A stretch of 64,000 nucleotides of DNA, taken from positions 124,001 to 188,000 of the forward strand of contig NZ_NFLQ01000002.1 in NCBI RefSeq assembly GCF_002160985.1, given 5' to 3'. Below are positions 11,098 to 19,757 of this stretch, one piece after another. Positions within the stretch are counted from its first letter, which is position 1. Each line of letters begins with the position of its first letter. This DNA comes from Lachnoclostridium sp. An118. GTDB lineage: Bacteria > Bacillota > Clostridia > Lachnospirales > Lachnospiraceae. Below the pieces are notes generated by a model, which had not been told where the DNA came from, ran no database searches, and was given only the letters and a program-made list of their open reading frames with translations. The translations under genes and the position numbers were made by a program.

Positions 11098-11134
11098 ATA
11101 CGGTATCGGAGATCATCCGGTGCCGTATTTTTTT
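11098..11134 (+). terminator. tRNA operon terminator
   Basis: ATACGGTATCGG pairs with CCGGTGCCGTAT across a 7-base loop (two G-U wobbles), then a T run. Confidence 0.85.
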
Positions 11135-11154
11135 GTCTGCCGGGGCCCCTCTCA

Positions 11155-11184
11155 TTGACAACGCCCCGGTGAAAATTATATACT
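11155..11184 (+). promoter_or_regulatory. Promoter for the small membrane protein-ispF-GNAT operon
   Basis: Perfect TTGACA and TATACT with 18-bp spacing, about 33 bp before the first start codon and right after the tRNA terminator. Confidence 0.75.
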
Positions 11185-11216
11185 TGTACATATGAAAAAA
11201 TGGAGGAGCGCATACT

Positions 11217-11537
11217 ATGAATGGAAAGACAAGAGACTGGATCTGGATCATCGTGGGAGGATATCTCGCCTACACAGGCGTACAGCTCGTCATGGACGTC
11301 ATGGACCAGAAGCCGGAGGGATATATAGGATTTGTGGTGGCAGGTGTGCTGTTTGCCGTGTTCGGCATCGGGCTGATCGTCTACGCCATCCGGAATATGA
11401 CAAAGCCGGTGGAGGAAGAGCCGGAAGAGAATGAGCCGGAGGAGATTGAGACCTCTGCCGGGGAGGGTGAACAGCCGGAGACGAGCGCGCCCGACAATGC
11501 GGAGACCGAAGAGGACCAGGAGGAAAGCGGGGAATAG
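11217..11537 (+). CDS. Small two-TM membrane protein with acidic tail
   Basis: A 106-residue protein not assigned to a named family. Two hydrophobic segments lie at about residues 8-25 and 37-58, joined by a short loop; residues 63-106 are very rich in Glu (for example EEEPEENEPEEIE) and likely cytoplasmic and disordered. GGAGGAG lies 8 bp before the ATG. It is first in an operon with ispF, whose start is 3 bp after its stop, suggesting translational coupling. Function unknown. Confidence 0.7.
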   Translation: MNGKTRDWIWIIVGGYLAYTGVQLVMDVMDQKPEGYIGFVVAGVLFAVFGIGLIVYAIRNMTKPVEEEPEENEPEEIETSAGEGEQPETSAPDNAETEEDQEESGE

Positions 11538-11540
11538 AAG

Positions 11541-12110
11541 ATGAGGATCGGAACAGGCTACGACGTACACAGACTGACAGAGGACAGGAAGCTGATACTG
11601 GGAGGCGTGGAGATTCCCTACGAGAAGGGACTTCTGGGGCACTCTGACGCGGACGTGCTCCTCCACGCTATCATGGACGCCCTTCTGGGAGCCGCTGCCC
11701 TGGGAGATATCGGGCGGCATTTCCCCGACACGGACGAGGCCTATAAGGGCGCTTCCAGCATGAAGCTCCTTGAGCGGGTAGGAGAGCTGGTGGCCCGGGA
11801 GCTCTACGTCATCAGCAACATTGACGCCACTGTCATCGCCCAGCGCCCGAAGCTGGCTCCCTACATCGAAGAGATGCGGGACAATGTGGCAGGGGCCCTG
11901 GGCATCCGGAAGGACCAGGTCAATATCAAGGCCACCACAGAGGAGGGACTTGGCTTTACAGGCAGCGGCCAGGGGATCGCGGCCCAGGCGGCGGCCTGCC
12001 TGGAGACCATCGCCAACTACAGCTATGAGCCACGGCTTGAGCAGGAGAGAGAAAGCGGGGGGCCGGGCTGCGCCTCCTGCAGCGGCTGCCCCAGGCAGTC
12101 CGGACAGTAG
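11541..12110 (+). CDS. ispF: 2-C-methyl-D-erythritol 2,4-cyclodiphosphate synthase with Cys-rich C-terminal extension
   Basis: IspF closes the cyclodiphosphate ring in the MEP isoprenoid pathway. The core (residues 1-157) carries GTGYDVHRL with metal ligands D8 and H10, H42 in [10 protein letters not shown], and the CDP-binding [15 protein letters not shown]. IspF is normally about 157-160 residues; here the chain runs to 189, and the extra tail ends in three cysteines at 177, 180 and 183 (CASCSGC). The tail is unlike the core and has no known role in the family. The next gene, a GNAT, starts 62 bp downstream with no terminator between. Confidence 0.95.
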   Translation: MRIGTGYDVHRLTEDRKLILGGVEIPYEKGLLGHSDADVLLHAIMDALLGAAALGDIGRHFPDTDEAYKGASSMKLLERVGELVARELYVISNIDATVIAQRPKLAPYIEEMRDNVAGALGIRKDQVNIKATTEEGLGFTGSGQGIAAQAAACLETIANYSYEPRLEQERESGGPGCASCSGCPRQSGQ

Positions 12111-12172
12111 GAGGACGGATACCAGATACAAATGCAGATACGGAAGGACATGTAGAGGACAGGTGAGGAAGG

Positions 12173-13168
12173 ATGCAGATCAGAAAGCTGGAGGACGAAG
12201 AGAAGGGCAGGACCCGGAGACTGTATGAGGAGGTATTCTCTGAGGACAGCCCCTCCTTTGTGGATTATTACTATACAGAAAAGACAAAGGACAACACCAT
12301 CTATGTAGTGGAGGAGGGCGGCCTGCGGGCCATGCTCCACCTCAACCCCTACACCCTGATGGTAAACGGAAAGGAGGAGCCCTCCCACTATATCGTGGCT
12401 GTGGCCACGGAGGAGGCCTGCCGGAAGAGGGGCTACATGGCGGCCCTCTTAAAGACGGCCCTCCGGGATATGTACCAGGCCGGGGAGCCCTTTGCCTTCC
12501 TCATGCCGGCGGCGGAGGCGATCTATCTGCCCCATGGCTTTTCCACAGTGTATGAGCAGGAGCAGAGATATTTCCGGGGAAAGGCGGACCTTCCTGACGG
12601 CTGGACCGCAAGAAAGGCCCGTCTGGAGGATGCGGCGGACATTGCGGATGCGGCTGAGAAGGCCCTGAAGGGACGCTGTAAGGTCTATGCAAGGCGGGAT
12701 AAGGCCTACTATGAGCGGCTCATCCGGGAGTATGAAAGTGACGGGGGCTGTCTGATGGTCTGTGAGAGGGAGGGCCATATCGTGGACTGCCTGCCCGCGG
12801 TGGAGGAGATACCGGAGGAGAGGCCGAAGATCATGGTGCGCCCGGTGAATGTGAAAAGGCTGCTCCTCCTTCTGGAGCTGGACTATCTGACTGCCGTGTG
12901 CTTTCAGGTGACAGACCCCATCATCCCTGAGAACAACCAGGTGTTCATGCTGACAGGGACAGAGTTTTCCGGTGTCATGCTGATGGAGGGAAAGCCGGAG
13001 AACAGCGAGGGCACGCTGACTGTGGAGGCCCTCACAAAGCTTGTCTTTGGCAGGATCTCACCGGACGACATTGAGAAGGAAGAGGGAGTCACGGCGACGG
13101 AGAGGATGAAGGAGGAGCTGAAAAAGATCGTTCCTCTGTCTCCTGTTTATCTGAATGAGGTAGTGTGA
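12173..13168 (+). CDS. Eis-like GNAT family N-acetyltransferase
   Basis: A 331-residue protein with an N-terminal GNAT fold. The acetyl-CoA motif A region is VAVATEEACRKRGYMAALL at about residues 72-90, followed by PHGFSTVYEQEQRYF. A second GNAT-like part and a C-terminal SCP2-like part extend to residue 331, as in Eis-type enhanced intracellular survival acetyltransferases (about 390-410 residues in their larger members, so this is a short one). GAGGAAGG directly precedes the ATG. Substrate unknown; Eis relatives acetylate amines including aminoglycosides, but nothing here shows resistance function. Confidence 0.8.
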   Translation: MQIRKLEDEEKGRTRRLYEEVFSEDSPSFVDYYYTEKTKDNTIYVVEEGGLRAMLHLNPYTLMVNGKEEPSHYIVAVATEEACRKRGYMAALLKTALRDMYQAGEPFAFLMPAAEAIYLPHGFSTVYEQEQRYFRGKADLPDGWTARKARLEDAADIADAAEKALKGRCKVYARRDKAYYERLIREYESDGGCLMVCEREGHIVDCLPAVEEIPEERPKIMVRPVNVKRLLLLLELDYLTAVCFQVTDPIIPENNQVFMLTGTEFSGVMLMEGKPENSEGTLTVEALTKLVFGRISPDDIEKEEGVTATERMKEELKKIVPLSPVYLNEVV

Positions 13169-13201
13169 CCGGGAAAAGAGAAAAACTCTGCCCGGCGGAG
13201 G

Positions 13202-13230
13202 TTGACAAATCCCGGCTTTTCACATACTAT
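13202..13230 (+). promoter_or_regulatory. Promoter of the cysE operon leader
   Basis: Perfect TTGACA and TACTAT, 17-bp spacing, immediately before the T-box leader. Confidence 0.75.
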
Positions 13231-13236
13231 AGTATC

Positions 13237-13531
13237 TATAGCGGAAAAAACGGAGAACGGAAAGAGTAATATGGAAGGGAGTCATCAGAGAGGAGCTGTC
13301 ACCGGCTGAAAGCAGCTCCGGGCGAAATCCATGTGAAGTGCATCCGGGAGTTGATCCGGCGAAAGGAGGGCGGCCAGAGGAGGGCGCGCCGATTAGCCGG
13401 GTACGCGGTGGCGGGCGTTATCAGCCGGAAAGCGGGGAGCAGCTGCGTGTCTGAGGCAGGCAGGTGCTTTCAACAGGAGTGGAACCACGGATAAGAATTC
13501 GTCTCTTACATTTATTGTAAGAGACTTTTTA
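13237..13531 (+). ncRNA. T-box leader, cysteine-specific
   Basis: A tRNA-sensing leader upstream of cysE-cysS. The conserved T-box sequence GGAGTGGAACCACG is at 13476-13489. Its TGGA can pair with the 3' UCCA of uncharged tRNA-Cys, which has a U discriminator. A candidate specifier codon TGC (Cys) lies at 13339-13341 in the stem I region. The leader ends in a strong hairpin terminator. By the known mechanism, uncharged tRNA-Cys stabilises the antiterminator and switches on transcription when cysteine is scarce. The specificity is supported both by the specifier and by the downstream genes. Confidence 0.92.
13501..13530 (+). terminator. T-box leader terminator
   Basis: A perfect 10-bp stem, GTCTCTTACA and TGTAAGAGAC around loop TTTAT, followed by a T run. 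The 5' arm directly follows the T-box, as expected for mutually exclusive terminator and antiterminator. The 90 bp from here to cysE hold no other signal. Confidence 0.92.
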
Positions 13532-13623
13532 TTTGACCTGGAAACTCCGTCCCTGTGAAATAAAAACGCTCCGCGGCATGACGGCCACCCTTGCGCGGGC
13601 AGACCAGGAAAGGAAGGAAAGCT

Positions 13624-14334
13624 ATGGGACTTGTAAAATATATTCGGGAAGAGATACAGGTGATCCGGGAGAGAGACCCGGCCATCAAGTCCAACTGGGA
13701 AGTGTTTCTCTATCCCAGCTTTAAAGTGATATTGAGCTACCGGGTGGCCCACAGGCTGTACCGGAAGAAGCATTATTTTCTGGCCAGATGGGTGTCCCAG
13801 CGGGCAGCCAGGAAGACGGGCATTGAGATCCATCCCGGCGCCAGGATCGGCAGGGGACTCTTTATCGACCACGGGACCGGCGTTATCATCGGCGAGACCA
13901 CCATCATAGGAAACAACGTGACCCTCTATCAGGGAGTGACCCTGGGAGGCACCGGCAAGGAGAAGGGGAAGAGACACCCCACCCTGAAGGACAATGTGAT
14001 GGTCAGTGCCGGGGCCAAGATACTGGGATCCTTCACCATCGGGGAGAACTCCAAGATCGGCGCCGGGGCGGTGGTGCTCAAGGAGGTGCCGCCCAACTGT
14101 ACGGTGGTGGGAGTTCCGGGCCGCATCGTGAAGATGGGAGACCAGAAGATCCCCAGGGAGGATATGGACCAGGTGCATCTGCCTGACCCGGTGAGCAACG
14201 ACATCCGTGAGCTCCAGAAGGACAACATCCGCCTGAAGAAGGAGTTAAGAGAGCTGGAAAAGCACATGAAATGCATGAAAGACAATACCATAGAGATGGA
14301 AGATGACAAGGAGGAACAACATGAAGCTGTTTAA
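13624..14334 (+). CDS. cysE: Serine O-acetyltransferase
   Basis: CysE makes O-acetylserine from serine and acetyl-CoA, the first committed step of cysteine synthesis. The 236-residue protein has a short N-terminal helical part and a hexapeptide beta-helix from about residue 65, with the family signatures [19 protein letters not shown] and [14 protein letters not shown]. The tail (about residues 195-236) is a charged helix, probably coiled coil, longer than usual. The ATG at 13624 has a purine-rich ribosome site (GGAAAGGAAGG) and avoids a longer, atypical N-terminus. It is under the Cys T-box and overlaps cysS by 14 bp. Confidence 0.95.
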   Translation: MGLVKYIREEIQVIRERDPAIKSNWEVFLYPSFKVILSYRVAHRLYRKKHYFLARWVSQRAARKTGIEIHPGARIGRGLFIDHGTGVIIGETTIIGNNVTLYQGVTLGGTGKEKGKRHPTLKDNVMVSAGAKILGSFTIGENSKIGAGAVVLKEVPPNCTVVGVPGRIVKMGDQKIPREDMDQVHLPDPVSNDIRELQKDNIRLKKELRELEKHMKCMKDNTIEMEDDKEEQHEAV

Positions 14335-15727
14335 CACAATGACAAGGAAGAAGGAAGAGTTCGTGCCCCTGGAGGAGGGCAAGGTCAGGATGTACGTCTG
14401 CGGCCCCACGGTGTACAATCTGATACACATCGGAAACGCCAGACCTATGATCGTGTTTGACACGGTCAGGAGATATTTTGAGTACAAGGGGTACGATGTG
14501 AATTTTGTGTCCAATTTCACGGACGTGGACGACAAGATCATCAAGAAGGCCATCGAGGAGGGCGTGTCCGCGGACGAGATTTCCAAGAGATACATCGCCG
14601 AGTGCAAAAAGGACATGGAGGGCATGAACATTGAGCCCGCCACAAAAAATCCTCTCGCCACAGAGGAAATCTGCGGCATGGTGGAGATGATCCAGCAGCT
14701 CATCGACAAGGGGTACGCCTATGAGAAGAACGGCACGGTCTATTTCCGCACAAGACAGTTCAAGGAATACGGCAAGCTGTCCCACAAAAACCTGGATGAC
14801 CTGCGCTCCGGCAACAGGACCCTGCTGGTGAGCGGCGAGGACGAGAAGGAGGACCCGCTGGATTTCGTGCTCTGGAAGCCCAAGAAGGAGGGGGAGCCGG
14901 CCTGGGAGTCGCCCTGGAGCGACGGCCGCCCGGGATGGCACATTGAGTGCTCAGTCATGTCCAAGAAATACCTTGGAGAGCAGATTGACATCCACGCGGG
15001 AGGGGAGGACCTTGTGTTCCCCCACCACGAGAACGAGATCGCCCAGAGCGAGGCGGCAAACGGAAAGCCCTTCGCAAAATACTGGATGCACAATGCGTTC
15101 CTGAATATCGACAACCACAAGATGAGCAAGTCTCTTGGCAATTTCCGCACCGTCCGGGAGATCAGCGAGCAGTACGACCTGCAGGTGCTCCGGTTCTTCA
15201 TGCTCAGCGCCCACTACAGGAGCCCGCTGAACTTCAGCGCGGACCTGATGGAGGCCTCCAGGAACGGCCTGGAGAGGATCGTGAACGCGGCAGAAAATCT
15301 GAAGTATCTGAGCGGGAACGCAAAGACTGCCGACATGTCCCGGGAGGAGACGGAGGCGCTGGCAAAGACAGAGGAGTATGTAAAGGCCTTTGAGGCTGCC
15401 ATGGACGATGACTTCAACACGGCGGACGCCATCGCTTCGGTCTTTGACCTTGTAAAATACTGCAACACCACCGCCGGCGAGGACAGCTCCGCCGCCTACG
15501 CGAAAGGACTGCTGGAGGTGCTGGAGAGGCTCTGCAATGTGCTGGGGCTGATCGTGGTGAAGGAGACAGAGATGCTGGACGAGGACATCGAGGCCCTCAT
15601 CGAGGAGAGACAGGCGGCGAGAAAGGCAAAGAATTTCGCCCGGGCGGACGAGATTCGGGATGAGCTGGCGGCCAGGGGCATTATCCTTGAGGACACACGT
15701 GAAGGAGTAAAATGGAAAAGAGCGTAG
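14321..15727 (+). CDS. cysS: Cysteinyl-tRNA synthetase
   Basis: A 468-residue class I synthetase that charges tRNA-Cys. Visible features: zinc ligand C27 in [14 protein letters not shown] motif at residues 36-39, further zinc-site residues C210 and H235 (WHIECS and FPHHENEIA), and KMSKS at 267-271. The ATG at 14321 has AAGGAGGA upstream and lies inside the end of cysE, so the two are translationally coupled. The gene is controlled by the T-box that senses its own substrate tRNA. It overlaps mrnC by 16 bp. Confidence 0.97.
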   Translation: MKLFNTMTRKKEEFVPLEEGKVRMYVCGPTVYNLIHIGNARPMIVFDTVRRYFEYKGYDVNFVSNFTDVDDKIIKKAIEEGVSADEISKRYIAECKKDMEGMNIEPATKNPLATEEICGMVEMIQQLIDKGYAYEKNGTVYFRTRQFKEYGKLSHKNLDDLRSGNRTLLVSGEDEKEDPLDFVLWKPKKEGEPAWESPWSDGRPGWHIECSVMSKKYLGEQIDIHAGGEDLVFPHHENEIAQSEAANGKPFAKYWMHNAFLNIDNHKMSKSLGNFRTVREISEQYDLQVLRFFMLSAHYRSPLNFSADLMEASRNGLERIVNAAENLKYLSGNAKTADMSREETEALAKTEEYVKAFEAAMDDDFNTADAIASVFDLVKYCNTTAGEDSSAAYAKGLLEVLERLCNVLGLIVVKETEMLDEDIEALIEERQAARKAKNFARADEIRDELAARGIILEDTREGVKWKRA

Positions 15728-16242
15728 AACAGAAGATACAGTGGCAGTTTGAGGACTATATGCGGGAAATCTTCCAGATGGAGGAGGCGGATATCCGGGA
15801 GTATTCGCCGCTCACCCTGGCCTACATCGGCGACAGCATCTATGACCTTGTCATCAAGACGCTGGTGGTCAGCAGGGGGAACCGCCCCGTGAACCAGCTC
15901 CACAGGATGACCAGCTCCCTTGTGCAGGCCTCTGCCCAGTCCCGGATGATGCGTACCCTCCAGGGGCTCCTGACAGAGGAGGAGCACGGAGTCTATAAGA
16001 GGGGGAGGAACGCCAAGAGTGTGTCCCCCGCCAAGAACCAGTCTGTGACAGATTACAGGCGTGCCACCGGGTTTGAGGCCCTCATGGGGTATCTCTACCT
16101 GAAAAGGGACTGGGAGAGGATGCTCACCCTGATCCGCACCGGGCTTGACAGCCTGGAGGCCGGGGATACGGGGGAGGGAGCCGGCGAAGACGGGCCGGAT
16201 GGAGGTAAAGCCTATGAAGAACGCAAAGAGGATAAAATATGA
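15712..16242 (+). CDS. mrnC: Mini-ribonuclease III
   Basis: A 176-residue RNase III-like nuclease lacking the double-stranded RNA-binding domain. In Bacillus, MrnC matures 23S rRNA. The catalytic signature [11 protein letters not shown] lies at about residues 37-47; a conserved basic stretch [14 protein letters not shown] is at about 97-110. The C-terminal 30 residues are Gly- and Glu-rich and probably disordered. It starts inside cysS and ends overlapping rlmB by ATGA, so the four genes cysE to rlmB form one tightly coupled unit. Confidence 0.93.
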   Translation: MEKSVEQKIQWQFEDYMREIFQMEEADIREYSPLTLAYIGDSIYDLVIKTLVVSRGNRPVNQLHRMTSSLVQASAQSRMMRTLQGLLTEEEHGVYKRGRNAKSVSPAKNQSVTDYRRATGFEALMGYLYLKRDWERMLTLIRTGLDSLEAGDTGEGAGEDGPDGGKAYEERKEDKI

Positions 16243-16994
16243 GTGAGAGAGAGACAGAAAAAAACAGTACGGTGATCGAGGGGCGCAACGCCGTCCTGGA
16301 GGCCTTCCGTTCCGGGAAGACCATTGACAAGCTGTTTGTCCAGGACGGCTGCAAGGACGGACCTGTGCAGACCATCCTGCGGGAGGCAAGAAAGCACGAC
16401 ACCATTGTCCAGTTCGTCTCAAAGGAGAGGCTGAGCCAGCTCTCCGGGACGGGACATCACCAGGGAGTGATCGCCCACGCCGCTGCCTGGGAGTACGCCA
16501 GTGTGGAGGATATGCTGGAGCTGGCCAGGAGCAGGGGGGAGGCGCCATTCCTCTTCCTCCTGGACAATGTGGAGGACCCTCACAACCTGGGGGCCATCAT
16601 CCGGACAGCCAACCTGGCAGGAGCCCACGGGGTCATCATCCCGAAGCGCCGGGCGGTGGGTCTGACGGCCACGGTAGCCCGCACCTCCGCCGGTGCGCTG
16701 AGTTACACGCCGGTGGCCAGGGTCACCAACCTGGTCCGCACCATGGAGGAGCTGAAGGAGGAAGGACTCTGGTTCGTGTGCGCCGACATGGGTGGGGCGC
16801 TCATGTATGACCTGGACCTGAAGGGGCCCATCGGCCTTGTCATCGGAAACGAGGGGGAGGGCGTGGGACGCCTTGTGAAGGAGAAGTGCGATTTCACGGC
16901 AGCCATCCCCATGAAGGGGGATATCGACTCCCTGAACGCCTCGGTGGCGGCGGGAGTACTGGCCTACGAGATCGTGCGCCAGAGGATGAGCTAG
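16239..16994 (+). CDS. rlmB: 23S rRNA (guanosine-2'-O)-methyltransferase, RlmB/TrmH type
   Basis: A 251-residue SPOUT methyltransferase. The N-terminal substrate-binding domain (residues 1-75) contains VIEGRNAVLEAFRSG; the SPOUT domain has the three motifs LDNVEDPHNLGAIIRTA, GLVIGNEGEGVGRLV and SLNASVAAGVLAYE. Relatives methylate G2251 of 23S rRNA in E. coli. The start codon overlaps the mrnC stop (ATGA). In Bacillus the next gene is yacP/rae1; here that gene is absent and sigH follows after about 45 bp. Confidence 0.94.
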   Translation: MSERETEKNSTVIEGRNAVLEAFRSGKTIDKLFVQDGCKDGPVQTILREARKHDTIVQFVSKERLSQLSGTGHHQGVIAHAAAWEYASVEDMLELARSRGEAPFLFLLDNVEDPHNLGAIIRTANLAGAHGVIIPKRRAVGLTATVARTSAGALSYTPVARVTNLVRTMEELKEEGLWFVCADMGGALMYDLDLKGPIGLVIGNEGEGVGRLVKEKCDFTAAIPMKGDIDSLNASVAAGVLAYEIVRQRMS

Positions 16995-17040
16995 GACCGG
17001 AGGCGCCCCGTGCTTTTGCGGGATTGGAAAGGAAGACAGT

Positions 17041-17667
17041 ATGCCCCAGTATGAACAGATGACAGATGAGCAGCTGATATGCAGGCTCCGGGAGGGAGAC
17101 CGGGCGATCACAGACTACCTGATGGAAAAATATAAGGGACTGGTCAAAAAGGAGGCCAAGGCCATGTATCTTCTGGGAGGAGAGAACGACGACCTCATCC
17201 AGGAGGGGATGATCGGCCTGTTCAAGGCGGTCCAGGATTATGACGCGGCCCAGGAGGCCTCCTTTTACAGCTTTGCCAGGCTCTGCGTCAGGAGGCAGCT
17301 CTACAGCGCCATAGAGGCGTCCAGGAGAAAGAAGCACAGTCCCCTGAATTCCTATATCTCCTTCTACGAGAAGGAGGACCCGGAGGAAGGGGAGGGAGCC
17401 AAGCTGATGGATACCATCCAGGCCGGCACGGAGAGCGACCCGGAGCAGGCCTTCCTCGGAAAGGACAACGCAAGGAGGATCGAGGAGGAGCTGGAGGGAG
17501 CCCTGAGCGATCTGGAGAGGAGGGTCCTCTATCTCCACCTTCTGGGGACAGACTACCGGACAATAGCAAGGCTGCTGGACAAAAGCCCCAAGACTGTGGA
17601 CAATGCCATCCAGAGGATCAAGGCAAAGACGCAGAAGATCCTGCGCAGTGAGGAGGGGGAAGATTGA
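17041..17667 (+). CDS. sigH: RNA polymerase sigma-H factor
   Basis: A 208-residue sigma-70 family factor of the SigH/Spo0H type, which in Bacillus and Clostridia drives the switch to stationary phase and sporulation. Region 2 includes DLIQEGMIGLFKAVQDYD and SFARLCVRRQLYSAIEASRR; region 4 has a helix-turn-helix with DYRTIARLLDKSPKTVDNAI. GGAAAGGAAG precedes the ATG. Its position after cysE-cysS-mrnC-rlmB matches the Firmicutes order. The last codons overlap a good promoter for the next short unit. Confidence 0.95.
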   Translation: MPQYEQMTDEQLICRLREGDRAITDYLMEKYKGLVKKEAKAMYLLGGENDDLIQEGMIGLFKAVQDYDAAQEASFYSFARLCVRRQLYSAIEASRRKKHSPLNSYISFYEKEDPEEGEGAKLMDTIQAGTESDPEQAFLGKDNARRIEEELEGALSDLERRVLYLHLLGTDYRTIARLLDKSPKTVDNAIQRIKAKTQKILRSEEGED

Positions 17668-17692
17668 CAGACGGCCGGAAGTGTGATATTTT
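17664..17692 (+). promoter_or_regulatory. Promoter overlapping the sigH stop codon
   Basis: Perfect TTGACA (17664-17669) and TATTTT (17687-17692) with 17-bp spacing. It would start a transcript near 17700 that ends at the strong terminator at 17872-17929. Confidence 0.55.
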
Positions 17693-17760
17693 ATTTATCA
17701 ATCCGGTATAAATCTGATAAATGCCGGGAGAATGCAGCAAAGAAAGGTGTGATTACATAC

Positions 17761-17871
17761 ATGGACGATGACAGTGACACTGAGAGCTGTACATGCTTTC
17801 AGATGACAGTGTGTGCGGCAGCATTGTGTGCACAGGTAGAGAATGATCCATGTGATATCATGAATAGATAA
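17761..17871 (+). CDS. Possible 36-residue Cys-rich peptide
   Basis: ATG at 17761, preceded by AAAGAAAGGTG, encodes 36 residues with five cysteines (10, 12, 18, 23 and 32), including a CTC pair, after an acidic start MDDDSDTES. The stop TAA abuts the terminator. No family is recognised. The ribosome site is imperfect, so the short transcript may instead be a non-coding RNA; the whole 312-bp gap between sigH and the next gene holds only this promoter, mini-ORF and terminator. Confidence 0.35.
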   Translation: MDDDSDTESCTCFQMTVCAAALCAQVENDPCDIMNR

Positions 17872-17929
17872 GGGTATGATCTGCAGGCGCGCGCCGGAAC
17901 GGAGCGGGGCCTGCAGGTCATACCCTTTT
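17872..17929 (+). terminator. Very strong terminator hairpin
   Basis: GGGTATGATCTGCAGGC pairs with GCCTGCAGGTCATACCC (17 bp with one G-U wobble) around a 20-base GC-rich loop, followed by TTTT. Confidence 0.85.
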
Positions 17930-17979
17930 GCGATATTACTGTATGATTTCAATGATCGATCGGGAGGATTAAGAAAGAA

Positions 17980-19302
17980 ATGGTTGGACCATTAATATTG
18001 CAGGTTGTGCTGATAGCGCTCAACGCTATCTTCGCAAGCGCGGAGATCGCCGTGATCTCCATGAATGAGACAAAACTGAAAAAAATGGCGGAGGACGGGG
18101 ACCGGCGGGCCCGCCATCTGTACACGCTGACAGAGCAGCCCGCCAAATTCCTGTCCACCATCCAGGTGGCCATCACCCTGGCCGGACAGCTGGGAAGCGC
18201 CTTCGCGGCGGACAGCTTTTCAGGCCCTCTCTCAGACTGGATCATCAGCATGGGAGTGGATGTGCCGGAGCGGGTGGTGAGGACGGTGGCCCTTGTTGTC
18301 ATCACAGTCATACTGGCCTACTTCAGCCTTGTGTTCGGCGAGCTAGTGCCAAAGCGTATCGCCATGAAGAAGTCGGAGCAGCTCTCCCTCTTGCTGTCCG
18401 GTCTCCTGTACGGGGTGTCCAAGGCGTTCGCCCCCCTTGTGTTCCTGTTGACCAAATCCACCAACGGGGTGCTGCGTCTCCTGCACATCAACCCGGAGGA
18501 AGAGGAGGAGCAGGTGACGGAGGAGGAGATCCGCATGCTCCTTATGGAGGGCAACGCCCAGGGAAATATCGACAGCGAGGAGAGCGAGATGATCCGCAAT
18601 GTATTCGAGTTTGATGATATTTCCGTGGAACAGATATGTACCCACAGGGTGGATATGGACTGCCTGTATCTGGACGAGGATATGAAGGAGTGGGAGACGC
18701 TCATCCACTCCACCAGACACACCCACTATCCGGTCTGCAACGAGAACCAGGAGGACATTGTGGGCGTGCTCGACACAAAGGACTATTTCCGCCTGGAGGA
18801 CAAGGGCAGGGAGAAGGTCATGGCAAATGCAGTGGAGAAGGCCTGGTTTGTGCCGGAGACCATGAAGGCAAACAACCTGTTCCAGAATATGAAGAAGAAG
18901 CGCGTCTACTTCGCCGTGCTTGTGGATGAGTACGGCGGCGTCAGCGGCATCATCACCCTCCACGACCTGATGGAATCCCTTGTGGGAGACCTCTACGAGC
19001 CGGACGAGGAGGAGGAGCCGGAGGATATCGTGAAGATCGCCGACAGCCAGTGGCGCATCCAGGGCGGCGCAGACGTGGAGGACGTGTCGGAGGAGCTGAA
19101 GGTGGACCTTCCCGCCCAGGATTACGACACCTTTGGAGGCTATATCTGCGGCGTCATAGACCGGATCCCGGAGAACGGAGAGACCTTTGTGTGCAGCACG
19201 GACGACCTGGAGATACGGGTCCTGGCTGTGGAGAACCACCGGATCAAGGAAGCGGTCGTGTGGAAGAAGGAAAAAGCGGAGGAGGAGCCGGAGAAAAGAT
19301 AA
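17980..19302 (+). CDS. HlyC/CorC-family (CNNM-type) membrane protein
   Basis: A 440-residue protein with an N-terminal DUF21/CNNM transmembrane domain (about residues 1-190, three to four membrane segments, NAIFASAEIAVISMNE near the start), a pair of CBS domains (about 205-335, including TRHTHYPVCNENQEDIVG and FAVLVDEYGGVSGIITLHD), and a C-terminal CorC/HlyC domain (about 350-425). Relatives export or sense magnesium and cobalt; the hemolysin name is historical. GGGAGG lies about 13 bp before the ATG. It stands alone after the strong terminator. Confidence 0.92.
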   Translation: MVGPLILQVVLIALNAIFASAEIAVISMNETKLKKMAEDGDRRARHLYTLTEQPAKFLSTIQVAITLAGQLGSAFAADSFSGPLSDWIISMGVDVPERVVRTVALVVITVILAYFSLVFGELVPKRIAMKKSEQLSLLLSGLLYGVSKAFAPLVFLLTKSTNGVLRLLHINPEEEEEQVTEEEIRMLLMEGNAQGNIDSEESEMIRNVFEFDDISVEQICTHRVDMDCLYLDEDMKEWETLIHSTRHTHYPVCNENQEDIVGVLDTKDYFRLEDKGREKVMANAVEKAWFVPETMKANNLFQNMKKKRVYFAVLVDEYGGVSGIITLHDLMESLVGDLYEPDEEEEPEDIVKIADSQWRIQGGADVEDVSEELKVDLPAQDYDTFGGYICGVIDRIPENGETFVCSTDDLEIRVLAVENHRIKEAVVWKKEKAEEEPEKR

Positions 19303-19392
19303 AAACAGGGGCAGGGGAGCAGATGCTGGACTGCGGATGCTCCCCCGGGCCTGAAGCAAAAGGAGCAGAAGGAGAGATTTTCAAAAAAGTCA

Positions 19393-19421
19393 TTGACAAG
19401 TACGGCGTAATATTGTATATT
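19393..19421 (+). promoter_or_regulatory. Promoter of tRNA-Thr/tRNA-Ala
   Basis: Perfect TTGACA and TATATT with 17-bp spacing, 25 bp before tRNA-Thr. Confidence 0.8.
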
Positions 19422-19445
19422 GTTCATGTTGCTTACAGAATATAT

Positions 19446-19518
19446 GCTGCCTTGGCTCAGTAGGTAGAGCGTCGCCTTGGTAAGGCGGAGGTCGGCGGTT
19501 CAAGTCCGCTAGGCAGCT
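19446..19518 (+). tRNA. tRNA-Thr (anticodon GGT)
   Basis: Acceptor GCTGCCT/AGGCAGC, D arm GGCTCAGTAGGTAGAGC, anticodon loop TTGGTAA (anticodon GGT), T arm CGGCGG-type with TTCAAGT loop. CCA not encoded. Confidence 0.94.
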
Positions 19519-19550
19519 TTTCCATCTATATGGAATTCATATTGTTGAAT

Positions 19551-19623
19551 GGGGCATTAGCGCAGTTGGGAGCGCGCCACACTGGCAGTGTGGAGGTCAC
19601 GGGTTCAAATCCCGTATGCTCCA
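19551..19623 (+). tRNA. tRNA-Ala (anticodon GGC)
   Basis: Acceptor GGGGCAT/ATGCTCC contains the G3-U70 pair that marks alanine tRNAs; anticodon loop CTGGCAG gives anticodon GGC. It follows tRNA-Thr by 32 bp in the same transcript, and a run of eight T residues follows the tRNA. Confidence 0.92.
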
Positions 19624-19757
19624 TTTTTTTTGTGCGAAAATTTAAGAATTTCTTTACATTTCTTAAGTATTCTTTGCTCCTCTTGTGGTTCCTGTCGGAT
19701 CAGGCTATACTCTGTCGAAGATAAAGTAAAGTATGCTGGGGAGGATGAGCAGGGCCG

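Noticed and set aside
11192-11434. Alternative frame starting at 11192 overlapping the small membrane protein
   Set aside because: It lacks a ribosome site and is out of frame with the gene that has GGAGGAG and membrane segments.
17683-17871. A 62-codon frame starting before the Cys-rich mini-ORF
   Set aside because: It starts near the promoter without a ribosome site; the ATG at 17761 is better placed.
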